DNA of 64,000 nucleotides. Source: Leptolyngbya sp. Cla-17. Lineage in GTDB: Bacteria; Cyanobacteriota; Cyanobacteriia; Leptolyngbyales; Leptolyngbyaceae. The position numbers and the translations under genes were made by a program. The stretch is taken from positions 1,672,781-1,736,780 of the forward strand of contig NZ_JAEVYN010000001.1 in the NCBI RefSeq assembly GCF_016807185.1, read 5' to 3'. Positions 44,401 through 53,454 of the stretch are shown piece after piece (position 1 is the stretch's first letter; each line of letters begins with the position of its first letter). The notes below the pieces were generated by a model. That model was not told the origin of the DNA. It saw only the letters and a program-made list of their open reading frames with translations, and did no database searches.

Positions 44401-44755
44401 GAAATTACTTTGCTGTTCAACGGTAGAGTCTGGTACACTCACGGGCTAACATTCACCTTCGGCAAGGTAATCTCGCTACAATTCAGGCGATCGCCTTCTT
44501 TGGCTGATGATTCTATCTTTTTATTCAACCTGAATAGACCGACTGATCTTATCCTAACTCGTTTCCTTTTGTTCCCAAGTAGGCTGAGTTTTTCTCTCTA
44601 AGGTATGCTGTCATCATAAATACCAACATCTTTGGATGTAAGAACTAACAGGCATAAACTTAAAGAGTAGATGTGAACTTACTAAAAACTTCAGTTCAAA
44701 TCAACTAAGCCGTATAGAATATCAGCCTTTACTGCTCACTCAGGAAATTGCCGCC
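44401..44755. other. Divergent intergenic region between tyrS and the PBP gene
   Basis: These 355 bp should contain both promoters. I see no ORF with a start and ribosome binding site, and no hairpin of note. Confidence 0.45.
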
Positions 44756-46666
44756 GTGTCGTCTAACACTCTTCAGCAAAAGCCAAATACTAACCAAGAG
44801 CCAGTTCTCCAGTTTATTAGGGCTGCTAGCAAGTTCACTGGCGGCACATTGCTCGGTGTCACGATGCTGACCAGTTCCGTCGTAGCCGGTGGGCTTGTAG
44901 GTCTGGCAATTAGCTTTCGCAATTTGCCCGATGTGCGGGTGCTGCGAACTTACGCACCCACAGAAACTACTCATATCTATGATGTCAAAGGTAAACTGCT
45001 GGCGAGTTTACATGGCGAGGCAAACCGAGAAGTGGTGCCGCTAGATAAGATGTCGCCCCACCTCAAACGGGCAGTGATGGCGATCGAAGACAGTTATTTC
45101 TATCAGCATCATGGCGTTAACGCCGGAGCGCTTGCCCGCGCGACACGAGCCAACTGGATAGAAGGCAGAACCGTAGAAGGTGGTTCCACCCTGACTATGC
45201 AGCTTGTCAAAAATCTGTTCCTCACGCCCAAACGCGCTTTCAGCCGCAAGTTAGCTGAATCGGTTTTGTCACTGCGAGTCGAGCAAATTTTTACCAAAGA
45301 CCAAATTTTAGAAATGTATCTCAATCAAGTGTATTGGGGACACAACACCTATGGCGCACAAACAGCCGCACAAAGTTACTTTGGCAAATCGGTTACCAAT
45401 TTAGACCTGGCAGAATCCGCCATGATGGCAGGGCTAATTCAATCTCCCGAAACCCTCACTCCATTCGCTAACCTGAAAGGTGCAAAGCAGCGGCAGCAAG
45501 AAGTGCTGAACCGCATGGTGGATCTAAAATGGATTACGCCGGAAGAAGCCCAAGCTGCCAGAAAACAGCCACTTAAGCTGGGTACAATCACCTCATTTCA
45601 AACCAGCCAGTCGCCCTATATTACCGAAGCGGCAGTCCAAGAATTGACCAAACGCTTCGGGCGCGATGCGGTGCTAAAGGGCGGGATGCGCGTTCAAACA
45701 ACCATTGACACAAATTTTCAGCGGATGGCGGAAGAGGTTGTTAAAGAAGGGCATGGATCGCTGATTGCCCAAGGCGTATATGCTGACCAAATGGCTTTAG
45801 TATCGGTAGATCCGCGCACCCACTTTGTAAAAGCAATGGTGGGCGGCGTAGATTATCGCAAGAGTCAATATAATCGGGCAATTCAAGCAGTGCGACAACC
45901 TGGATCGGCATTCAAGCCTTTTGTTTACTATGCTGCTTTTGCCTCTGGGAAGTATACGCCCGACTCGACTGTTGACGATAGCCCAGTTGGCTACCCTGAT
46001 GGATACGAAATGTACTATCCACAAAATTATGATGGTTCTTTTTCAGGACCCATTTCCATTCGTCAGGCGCTAGCAGTTTCACGCAATGTTCCAGCCGTAA
46101 AACTGGGGCAGGAAGTGGGGCTGAATAAGGTGATTGATATTTGTCGGACGCTGGGCATTCGTAGTCCGATTGAGCCTGTGGTATCTCTACCGCTTGGCTC
46201 GGTAGATTTGACTCCACTAGAGATGGCTGGAGCCTTTGCTACCTTTGCCAGCGGTGGTTGGTACTCGGAGCCAACCTTTATTGTGCAAGTGACTGATAGC
46301 TCTGGAAATGTGTTGTTAGACAACACACCAAAGCCACAGCTTGTTCTAGACCCGTGGGCGGTCGCTTCGTTGAACAGTGCAATGCAGGGAGTGATTAATG
46401 GTGGGACGGCAACAGCGGCGAATATTGGTCGTCCGGCGGGAGGAAAGACTGGAACCACTACGTCTGAGCGAGATATTTGGTTTGTCGGCTATGTGCCTCA
46501 ATTAGCAACAGCGGTATGGGTTGGCAATGATGACTATACCTCCATAGGGTATGGGGCAACGGGGGGGACTTTTGTTGCACCGATTTGGCGAAATTTCATG
46601 TCGCGGGCCTTGCAAGGCACTCCAGTAGAGTCTTTCCGTCCGGCTTCAGATTTTCCAAGACCATAG
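44756..46666 (+). CDS. Class A penicillin-binding protein (PBP1A family)
   Basis: A 636-residue bifunctional peptidoglycan synthase. A span near residues 33-57 anchors it. The transglycosylase has AIEDSYFYQHHGVN, GGSTLTMQLVKNLFL and EMYLNQVYWGHNTYG. The transpeptidase has the SxxK motif in RQPGSAFKPFVYY, SRN in AVSRNVPAVKL and KTGTT. The start is GTG at 44756, with AGGA upstream. It polymerises and cross-links peptidoglycan at the outer face of the membrane. Confidence 0.94.
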   Translation: MSSNTLQQKPNTNQEPVLQFIRAASKFTGGTLLGVTMLTSSVVAGGLVGLAISFRNLPDVRVLRTYAPTETTHIYDVKGKLLASLHGEANREVVPLDKMSPHLKRAVMAIEDSYFYQHHGVNAGALARATRANWIEGRTVEGGSTLTMQLVKNLFLTPKRAFSRKLAESVLSLRVEQIFTKDQILEMYLNQVYWGHNTYGAQTAAQSYFGKSVTNLDLAESAMMAGLIQSPETLTPFANLKGAKQRQQEVLNRMVDLKWITPEEAQAARKQPLKLGTITSFQTSQSPYITEAAVQELTKRFGRDAVLKGGMRVQTTIDTNFQRMAEEVVKEGHGSLIAQGVYADQMALVSVDPRTHFVKAMVGGVDYRKSQYNRAIQAVRQPGSAFKPFVYYAAFASGKYTPDSTVDDSPVGYPDGYEMYYPQNYDGSFSGPISIRQALAVSRNVPAVKLGQEVGLNKVIDICRTLGIRSPIEPVVSLPLGSVDLTPLEMAGAFATFASGGWYSEPTFIVQVTDSSGNVLLDNTPKPQLVLDPWAVASLNSAMQGVINGGTATAANIGRPAGGKTGTTTSERDIWFVGYVPQLATAVWVGNDDYTSIGYGATGGTFVAPIWRNFMSRALQGTPVESFRPASDFPRP

Positions 46667-47094
46667 AGCTAATCTGAATTGAGAGTTAAAGACGCGATCG
46701 CAGCACGGCTTTAGGGCGGTTTCAAACAAGCCCTAAGGTCCGTCAGTAGATGCGTTCGATTAATCGTTCATTAAACAGTTCTGAGAGTATCATGCAGTTG
46801 CAAGACTTGCTAAAAGCTCTGAGAGGTGGTTTTCGGCTGCTGTGATGTCGTTCTACATTGATTCATTACCTGATTTCAAAGGGGAATCAATTCAGCGTTT
46901 AGGAGCAACTAATTCGCTGGTGGTGCGTCTCTAGCTTTAGGAGCATAAGGCGATCGCCCAACAGAAACTCCAACATCAGAGCATTTTTGCTACATAACCG
47001 TCAGTTTCTGCTGTGATCTCCTGAGGAACCTTCTTACCTTGTGTAAGGTCTAAATAGCTAACGAATAGTCGATGTTTCTTTGGAGAGTTCTCTC
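46667..47094. other. Intergenic region with a hairpin
   Basis: A composite hairpin lies at 46705-46743: ACGG-CT-TTAGGGC pairs with GCCCTAA-GGT-CCGT. It is 39 bp after the PBP stop and may end that transcript, although no T-run follows. The remaining 350 bp carry the upstream region of the SLH gene, with no ORF or RNA recognised. Confidence 0.5.
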
Positions 47095-48324
47095 ATGTTG
47101 AATTCCAGCACTTGGAAGTCAGGGGCCACTGTATTAGTTGCCCTAGGACTTGTAACCGGAACGGTTGCACCGATTGTGATGATCAGTACCCCAGCGTACT
47201 CTCAATCTTCTTTCCCAGATGTTCCGCCTAATTACTGGGCAACTCCTTTTATTAGTGAGCTTGCTGCACGTGGCGTGATTGCAGGTTTTGAAGATGGTAC
47301 TTTCCGTCCTGAGCAGCCGGTCACTCGTGCCCAATTTGCCGCAATGATCAATAAAGCATTCAACCAACCACGAGTTCGCGAACCCATTTCGTTTGTGGAT
47401 GTACCCACGAACAACTACTGGGCAGCAGCGCCTATTCAAAAGGCGTACACTATGGGCTTTATGGCTGGCTATCCGGGGAATGTATTTAGACCCGATGAAA
47501 ACATTCCGCGCTCTCAGGTGTTGGTTTCGCTTACAAGCGGCTTGAACTATGCCCCAACCGGATCGGTTGATAGTACCCTTGGTCTTTTTGCCGACGGTAA
47601 CACTGTTCTTCAATATGCTCGTAATGGGGTTGCTGCTGCTACTCAACGACGCATGGTCGTAAACTTTCCCGATATTCGCCTGATTAGACCCAATCAGGTG
47701 GCAACACGGGCAGAAGTGGCAGCGTTCCTCTTTCAATCCTTAGTTAGCACAGGTCAAGTGGCTGCGATTCAGTCGCCTTATATTTTTGGTGACCTTCCTC
47801 CTGTCGGAATTAAGATTCCAGCAGGCACGTCCATTCCTGTGAGATATGAAGGGGCGGATAAGATTCTGTTGGCTAAAAATGAGCCACCGATTCCCTTTAG
47901 AATGAAAGTTGCTCAAAATGTGGTGACATCACAGGGGCAAGTGCTCATTCCGGCTGGAAGCGACGTGGTGGGTCAGCTTAAAACGACTCCTAGTGGCGCT
48001 CAGTTTACGGCAGGTGAAATTGTCTTGCCGGATGGTAAGCGGCTACCAGTGAATGCGGCATCTAGCCTCATTACTAAAACTGAAACCATTACCAAGTCGC
48101 CTTCAACTACCAAAATTGTGGCAAGCACATTGCTGGGTGCGGGCGCTGCAGCTGGAATTTCAGCGGTGACTGGCGATCGCACAATTAAAGCCTATGAAGT
48201 TCTGCCTGGTGCAGTCGTGGGTGCAGGATTGACTTTACTCTTTCCAGATAGAATCGACTTGTACGCCATTAATCCAAGCACAGATCTGTTGCTAACATTA
48301 AATTCTGACTTGTCGCTTCCATAA
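47095..48324 (+). CDS. S-layer homology (SLH) domain protein, secreted
   Basis: A protein of about 409 residues with a signal peptide (to TPAYS-QSS). SLH repeats follow: FPDVPPNYWATPFISELAAR with GFEDGTFRPEQPVTRAQ, then FVDVPTNNYWAAAPIQKAYT with GYPGNVFRPDENIPRSQ, and a weaker third near 170-215. The C-terminal 190 residues hold a beta-rich part (VLIPAGSDVVGQL) and a Gly/Ala hydrophobic stretch (ASTLLGAGAAAGISAV). SLH domains bind the cell wall, so this is an envelope protein. The ATG at 47095 has GGAGAG upstream. Confidence 0.87.
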   Translation: MLNSSTWKSGATVLVALGLVTGTVAPIVMISTPAYSQSSFPDVPPNYWATPFISELAARGVIAGFEDGTFRPEQPVTRAQFAAMINKAFNQPRVREPISFVDVPTNNYWAAAPIQKAYTMGFMAGYPGNVFRPDENIPRSQVLVSLTSGLNYAPTGSVDSTLGLFADGNTVLQYARNGVAAATQRRMVVNFPDIRLIRPNQVATRAEVAAFLFQSLVSTGQVAAIQSPYIFGDLPPVGIKIPAGTSIPVRYEGADKILLAKNEPPIPFRMKVAQNVVTSQGQVLIPAGSDVVGQLKTTPSGAQFTAGEIVLPDGKRLPVNAASSLITKTETITKSPSTTKIVASTLLGAGAAAGISAVTGDRTIKAYEVLPGAVVGAGLTLLFPDRIDLYAINPSTDLLLTLNSDLSLP

Positions 48325-48388
48325 AAGTGAAGGGGTGGGTGAATTGCTTGCTAATCCACCACCTTCATTCTATTTTTAAGGACATTTC

Positions 48389-48427
48389 AAAGCTGAAGGT
48401 TCAACCAGTTAGACCTTCAGCTTTTTT
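48389..48427 (+). terminator. Rho-independent terminator of the SLH gene
   Basis: AAAGCTGAAGGT and ACCTTCAGCTTT form a perfect 12-bp stem with a 12-base loop, followed by TTTTGGG. It begins 65 bp after the SLH protein stop. Confidence 0.88.
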
Positions 48428-48500
48428 GGGTTTATCGAGCTGACATGCAACTTTCAACCAGCACTTCATTCATGGGCTGTTATTTGAAATCGGTTATCTG

Positions 48501-49967
48501 CTAGCCATCATCGGAACCATCCAGCGTGATCGCAAGCTGCATCACAAAAGTAGTACCGGGTCTATCCATAAACAGTGAAATGGCTTTAGCCCTGTCGATC
48601 TTGGTTAAATCAGCCGGACTAACGACTTGAATCGTGCCATGCATTTGTTCGATCAGGGTTTTAGCGATCGCCAAACCCAAGCCGCTTCCAGGAATGATTC
48701 CTTCAGCCTGCACTCCTCGATAATGCCGTTCAAACAGATGGAGCAAATCATGCTGAGGAATCCCAAATCCAGTATCTGTTATCGAAATTTCTAGCCAAGA
48801 TTGGTGATTCTCACATTCAACACCAGCCCCGATAGCAGGCTCATTTGCAATAATCGTAATAAAAATATGACCGTTGTCGGGCGTGTACTTTACAGCATTT
48901 TCAAGCAAGTTATGCAACACTTCTCGCAAAGCTTGAGGAGCTGCCCACACCGGCGGCAGATCTTCAGGAATCTGCCGATGTAACGTCTGACCTCTGCCTT
49001 CTGCCAAAGTGCTTATAGAGGCAAGCAAAGGCTCGATGACTGATTCTATTAAGCATCGTTCTAAGGGGAGAGAAGTACTTGCCAAAAAGCCTGCTGTTGG
49101 CAAAAGGGGAACCGTTTGCACTTCAATAACAGCATCGCCTAACGGTTGAACCATCGTTGGGGTAGCATCAAATGACGGGGGAAGCGCTAGCTGTTGGGGA
49201 GTGTTGATTCCAGCGACCAACTCCAACTGCTGAGACAGTTCTTTAAGGCGGGTGGCTTCTCGCACCATATTAGTGGCGATATCATGGGCATTATCTCCCG
49301 GCAGCAGCCGTTTGATCATCAGTTTGCCAAACGTTTGTAATGCTGAGAGAGAGTTGCGAAATTGATGCAGCAGATTATCCATCATGTCGTGCTGCTGCAT
49401 TCGCAGAGTGTGCTCCTGCTGTCGATCGCGAGCCATCCATTGATAGCGCTGATCCAAAACACAGGCAATCGCGATCGACGTTGCGACTTCTTGTACCTGT
49501 GCCTCTTCCCACGTTGTCCACGGGCGATCGTCTCGCTGCGTCACCAACAAGCCCAACATCATTTCTTCATGCATCAGCGGCAACACAATTTGACACCGAT
49601 TTGCCAAGGAGGATTTGTCTGCTATCGGTTTGACTGGGTAGGGTACCTCTGAGCGCGAGGGATTTGATCCTACAGCAGCCACAAGACCATTGCTTCCGGT
49701 TTGCCCGGATGGAGGTAGCATCTTACTTCTTGGCAGTTGAACCGGATAGGAAGATAGATTGCCATCAGATAACAACGGCACCTCAAATCCATGCAGATCA
49801 GCAGAGCCATCAGGATAAACAGCGATTGGTGTCAACTGTGCTGGAGTGCCCTCCCCTTGCTCTTGATTAATGTAAACAATACTGATTGACGCACCTACCG
49901 CTTGGGTCAGTAGCGAAACCTGCGATCGACAAAGTGCCGTAAACTCAGAACTAATAGGCATTAACAT
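48501..49967 (-). CDS. GAF-domain sensor histidine kinase
   Basis: A 488-residue cytosolic kinase without membrane spans. The N-terminal 180 residues contain a GAF-like sensor (LPLMHEEMMLGLLV). The phospho-acceptor is His201 in LLHQFRNSLSAL. The ATPase domain has LHNLLENAVKYTPDNG (N box), DTGFGIP (G1) and GSGLGLAI (G2). The signal is unknown. No response regulator is adjacent; the nearest in the window is 2 kb away at 51816 on the same strand, with other genes between. Confidence 0.9.
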   Translation of the reverse strand: MLMPISSEFTALCRSQVSLLTQAVGASISIVYINQEQGEGTPAQLTPIAVYPDGSADLHGFEVPLLSDGNLSSYPVQLPRSKMLPPSGQTGSNGLVAAVGSNPSRSEVPYPVKPIADKSSLANRCQIVLPLMHEEMMLGLLVTQRDDRPWTTWEEAQVQEVATSIAIACVLDQRYQWMARDRQQEHTLRMQQHDMMDNLLHQFRNSLSALQTFGKLMIKRLLPGDNAHDIATNMVREATRLKELSQQLELVAGINTPQQLALPPSFDATPTMVQPLGDAVIEVQTVPLLPTAGFLASTSLPLERCLIESVIEPLLASISTLAEGRGQTLHRQIPEDLPPVWAAPQALREVLHNLLENAVKYTPDNGHIFITIIANEPAIGAGVECENHQSWLEISITDTGFGIPQHDLLHLFERHYRGVQAEGIIPGSGLGLAIAKTLIEQMHGTIQVVSPADLTKIDRAKAISLFMDRPGTTFVMQLAITLDGSDDG

Positions 49968-50183
49968 GCCGATAACCGCTTTTTATCCTTCTAGAATATT
50001 TACATTAGAAATCTCTAAAACCGCTTCATATATACAAGTATTCTTATCTGTTTCTTCAAGCAGATGTAGTCTTTGTATCAATGGGTTAAAACAAATTGTA
50101 ATTTTTGAGCTAAATCGATATACTTGCGACTGGTTTTGTAACTAAAACTACACTTGAAGCCATTAGTAAAGGGGATAGCGGGA

Positions 50184-50504
50184 TTGGCAAGGAGACGCAA
50201 GCGCAAAAGCCGCCGTCGGCAAGAAGGTCGCAGAATTCTTGAACATATACCACAGTTCAGCATTGAATGTGGGGAAGATAAGCCGGTAACAGCAGCCCGC
50301 AAATTTATTCATTCAGAAGGGATTCTTCCGCCTGCTCTATTACTCGTTAAGCGAAATGAGCATACCACGGATCGGTACTTCTGGGCGGAGAAAGGGCTTT
50401 TTGGAGCGCAGTACGTTGAAGAAAATCATTTCCTTTTCCCCAGCTTAAGACCACCTGAGGATGAAGTACCCCTTGAAATGGCAATTTCTGCACGGAAGGC
50501 TTGA
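50184..50504 (+). CDS. DUF3155 family protein
   Basis: A protein of about 106 residues. The start is strongly basic (ARRRKRKSRRRQEGRRILE) and the rest (IPQFSIECGEDKPVTAARKF, WAEKGLFGAQYVEENHFLFP) is the conserved cyanobacterial DUF3155 core. Homologues begin at the ARRRKRKS stretch, so the start is taken as TTG at 50184, with AAAGGGG eight bases upstream. The frame upstream to another TTG at 50154 is probably leader. The basic tail suggests nucleic-acid or ribosome binding. Function unknown. Confidence 0.8.
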   Translation: MARRRKRKSRRRQEGRRILEHIPQFSIECGEDKPVTAARKFIHSEGILPPALLLVKRNEHTTDRYFWAEKGLFGAQYVEENHFLFPSLRPPEDEVPLEMAISARKA

Positions 50505-50528
50505 CTAAAACAGAAAAATTTCTTTCTA

Positions 50529-50571
50529 ACAAGTAGTCCCGCTAGGAATCTTCCTTAGCGGGACTACTTGT
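50529..50571. terminator. Long hairpin between convergent genes
   Basis: ACAAGTAGTCCCGCTA pairs perfectly with TAGCGGGACTACTTGT, and inner GGAA/TTCC extends the stem to about 20 bp with one bulge. It lies 25 bp after the DUF3155 stop and 22 bp after the convergent CCB gene stop, so it probably terminates both. No long T-run follows on either strand, and such a stem is longer than most terminators. Confidence 0.7.
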
Positions 50572-50592
50572 GAAGGGGTATGAAACCAACAT

Positions 50593-51126
50593 CTATTCAG
50601 CCAGTTTCAACGGAAGTGCCCGTTGTAACGCCAGCAATTCATCACGATGGGCTATGACGGTTAGAAAACTTTGAGAAGTAGATAGCTCAGTTGAAGATGC
50701 CTCAAGCTTAAGCACAACTTTTTCAGGGCGCTTTGCCTTTTGCCAATAAAAGAGCCCTGCAAATGGAGAAAATATTATTGGAACAAAAGCGCCCTTAGAC
50801 AGGCTAGGAACTGAAATCACTAATATGAGTGATAGACACAGGGTTCCAACTATCGCTAGCATCACTAGAAATATTGCTAGAAACACGCTAGGACGAACAA
50901 TTCCTTCAAATGTAATTTGGTCTTTTTCACTGTCAACCGTCGTCACACGATAAGCACGTTGAGTGAAATATTGTTGCAATTGGCTCGCCAAACTAGCCTC
51001 AGGCTGTTCTGAAGTAAATGAAAGTGCTTGGGTACGGTCTTTAACCGAAGCGCGAATAAAAAACACTAGTCCAATTAACATCAACACGGTTAAAAACACC
51101 GTTGATGACAGAACGGGAACACCCAT
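50593..51126 (-). CDS. CCB2/CCB4-type cofactor assembly protein for cytochrome b6
   Basis: A 177-residue membrane protein. The start LPVLSSTVFLTVLMLIGLVF-like span is followed by a soluble stretch (EASLASQLQQYFTQRAYRV) and two further spans (VFLAIFLVMLAIVGTLCLSL, GAFVPIIFSPFAGLFYW). It matches the cyanobacterial protein annotated as cofactor assembly of complex C subunit B, required in plastids for covalent attachment of heme c(i) to cytochrome b6. It follows a PadR regulator gene by 22 bp on the same strand and is probably cotranscribed with it. Confidence 0.83.
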   Translation of the reverse strand: MGVPVLSSTVFLTVLMLIGLVFFIRASVKDRTQALSFTSEQPEASLASQLQQYFTQRAYRVTTVDSEKDQITFEGIVRPSVFLAIFLVMLAIVGTLCLSLILVISVPSLSKGAFVPIIFSPFAGLFYWQKAKRPEKVVLKLEASSTELSTSQSFLTVIAHRDELLALQRALPLKLAE

Positions 51127-51148
51127 AACAGAACCTACCTATTAATTT

Positions 51149-51526
51149 CTAGCTACGAGCTAGCTCAGATGATTGAGACAAACCGTCAGAACGTTGGATA
51201 TATTTCTGCCAAAGATGCGAAAGCTCGTGAGCATGTTGCTGAGCATCACCTTGAATTTGATACATCCGACGTGGGCGACCTCTTCCCGCGACTTTCTTCC
51301 AATACCCGACAATGATTCCTTCTTCTTCAAGAAATTTCAGGGCACTGTAGAGAACAGTATCAGAAAGGCGGTAGTCATTACTTTCATTTTCCAGAAGCTG
51401 AATCAGTTCAGTTCCATAGGAATCGCCCCGGACAAGTACGGCCAGAACATAGCAAACCGCAAGTTCTTTATTGAGGTAGAAAGGCGGCGGAGCCTGGAAA
51501 AAGCGATAAATATCTTCAAACTTCAT
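51149..51526 (-). CDS. PadR-family transcriptional regulator
   Basis: A protein of about 125 residues. The winged helix begins LNKELAVCYVLAVLVRGDSY, then ELIQLLENESNDYRLSDTVL, then YSALKFLEEEGIIVGY, ending GRGRPRRMYQI, the basic wing of PadR. A C-terminal helix serves dimerisation. The ATG complementary to 51524-51526 gives the common MKFEDIYRFFQ start; another ATG four codons upstream is possible. It is the first gene of a unit with the CCB2/4 factor, so it may control or sense cytochrome b6f assembly (inference). Confidence 0.85.
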   Translation of the reverse strand: MKFEDIYRFFQAPPPFYLNKELAVCYVLAVLVRGDSYGTELIQLLENESNDYRLSDTVLYSALKFLEEEGIIVGYWKKVAGRGRPRRMYQIQGDAQQHAHELSHLWQKYIQRSDGLSQSSELARS

Positions 51527-51815
51527 AGTTTTTACCATTTAAACAAGCAATGAGTCTTGAGCGTGAACATAAGGAACTACCCGGTGAATATTTTGTTCCC
51601 TTAACCTTAGCAATAGCTAATGGAAAACAGCATCCACTTGGGGTTTGATTTTACTTACTAATGGAAAACAGTTATTCCGGGCAATACCTGGGAATCATCT
51701 TGAGATCACGCCTTTTTTGGAGATTATGAGATTATCTAGAATAGGCACCATAATCAGTCTTTGCAGGGATTTTGTAGACCCCATAGAGGCGTGCCTAATC
51801 CTGTGTACCAGATGA

Positions 51816-52490
51816 TCATACAAGCCCAGCTCTGAGTGCAACTACGGCTGCTTGTACTCTGTCATCCACAGCAAGCTTGTTCATGATTCCTCGAATATGA
51901 GTTTTGATGGTGTTGGGACTTAGGTAAAGGGCAGTCGCAATTTCGGGATTACTGTAGCCATCTACCATTAGTTTCAGCACTTCCATTTCGCGCTGAGAAA
52001 GTCGTCCAACTATGGTCTGCGATGTAGGCGGCTTGAGATGTTCGATGACACGACGGGCAATTTGCGGATCGAGGTAGGTTGCTCCTTCTTTGGCCGCCGA
52101 GATCGCGGCAATTAATCGATCAACATTTGCCCCCTTAATGCAAAAGGCATCTGCCCCACTGGAAAGTGCAGCAATGACCTCTATTTCGGTCATGTGTGAC
52201 GTGAGGATCACGATATGAATTTCAGGCAATATCGCCTTAATTTGCTGCGTTGCGGCAATGCCATCTTGGCGAGGCAATCCAATATCCATCACAATAATGT
52301 CTGGTTTCAGAGATTTTGCCATTTCAACTGCCAGATAGCCATCGGTCGCCTGACCCACAATGGTTAACTGTGGATAGTCTCCCAGCGTTTGCTCTAACCC
52401 CAACTGCATCATGGGATCATCTTCCACAATCAGCACATTTAACGGGGGTAGCTCTGGGGCAAGGTTTTTAGGAGAAGGTGTAGTGGACAT
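51816..52490 (-). CDS. NarL/FixJ-type response regulator
   Basis: A 224-residue regulator. The receiver domain has the acidic pair VEDDP at 23-25, phospho-acceptor Asp69 in VMDIGLP, a Thr/Ser switch in ILTSHM and Lys in FCIKGA. A LuxR-type helix-turn-helix follows (LSQREMEVLKLMVDGYSNPE, LSPNTIKTHIRGIMNKL). It is a DNA-binding response regulator of unknown target. Its kinase is not adjacent. Confidence 0.92.
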   Translation of the reverse strand: MSTTPSPKNLAPELPPLNVLIVEDDPMMQLGLEQTLGDYPQLTIVGQATDGYLAVEMAKSLKPDIIVMDIGLPRQDGIAATQQIKAILPEIHIVILTSHMTEIEVIAALSSGADAFCIKGANVDRLIAAISAAKEGATYLDPQIARRVIEHLKPPTSQTIVGRLSQREMEVLKLMVDGYSNPEIATALYLSPNTIKTHIRGIMNKLAVDDRVQAAVVALRAGLV

Positions 52491-52755
52491 AAATCAATCC
52501 AATTCCCACAAACAGAAAACTTACTAGCTGTTCAATACAGCCATAAATAAAAACTTTTATCAAGCGGTCTCCACATCCTAATGCAAACCGCTATCAGCAT
52601 TCTAATTTGAAGCCAAATTAGTAGATTGAACTGAATGAGTGCTTCTATCAAACTAAAGAGCAATCTCCATGCGACACTATAGCCATGCAGGTTTTGCCCA
52701 TCCAATGGCTGATATTCGCTAGGATGCTTTGGGTGGAGCGCTTACAACAGTGGGT

Positions 52756-53328
52756 ATGAATAAAACAGGTTTTTCTGGTGGTCCGTCACCAACCGTTCAG
52801 CAAATTGCCAAAGCTTTTAGGCTCACAGGGTGGGTGAGCTTTTGGGTACAGCTGGTGTTGACTGTAGTTTCTACTATCACCTTGATTTTCGCAGTGGCAG
52901 CAGGTCGCAGCGCAGGTTCTCCTAGTAATCCAGGCACTGGGGTTGGGGGTGTCTTAACGATTATTGGGCTTGGACTTTTAGGTTTCAATATGTTTTGGTC
53001 GCTCAGTCGCTATGTCGCCTATGGGCGACGGTTGGGCAGTGATAAAACGGTACGTCCTAAAAAATCTGAGGCGATTCAAGCGATCCGCTTTGGCTTGATG
53101 GTGAGTTTGGTGGGAATGCTGCTGGCAATCTTAGGCGCAGAAACAATTGTGGGGTTGCTAGTGAGTAAGGCGCTCAGTCAGGGAATTGGGGGCTTTGTAA
53201 ACACTGACCCATCGCGCTTTATTCAACCAGCGGATACATTTGTCGTACAGGCAAGTATCAACGTGATTTTGGCGCAGTTTGCAGGGATTGTATCGGCGCT
53301 ATGGCTGCTAAACCAGATGAATAAATAG
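52756..53328 (+). CDS. DUF3611 family membrane protein
   Basis: A protein of about 190 residues with four predicted spans: WVSFWVQLVLTVVSTITLIF, VLTIIGLGLLGFNMFW, GLMVSLVGMLLAILGA and a C-terminal span near ILAQFAGIVSALWLL. The pattern, with a cytosolic RRLGSDKTVRPKKSEAIQAI loop, fits the DUF3611 family of cyanobacteria and plastids. The ATG at 52756 was preferred over TTG 52729 and GTG 52750; the ribosome binding site is weak for all. Function unknown. Confidence 0.8.
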   Translation: MNKTGFSGGPSPTVQQIAKAFRLTGWVSFWVQLVLTVVSTITLIFAVAAGRSAGSPSNPGTGVGGVLTIIGLGLLGFNMFWSLSRYVAYGRRLGSDKTVRPKKSEAIQAIRFGLMVSLVGMLLAILGAETIVGLLVSKALSQGIGGFVNTDPSRFIQPADTFVVQASINVILAQFAGIVSALWLLNQMNK

Positions 53329-53454
53329 CGATTTTACTAGACCTCCTCGGTCTTTCAAGCTTGGCTTTACAACAGATGCGTTGGGGCAAAATGACCAACC
53401 TTCTTGCCACTGTCCTTGATAAACTGAAGTATACATACACACCGGGATTGAAAC

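Noticed and set aside
50078..50302. 74-codon minus-strand frame
   Set aside because: Antisense to the DUF3155 gene, which has a clearly conserved product.
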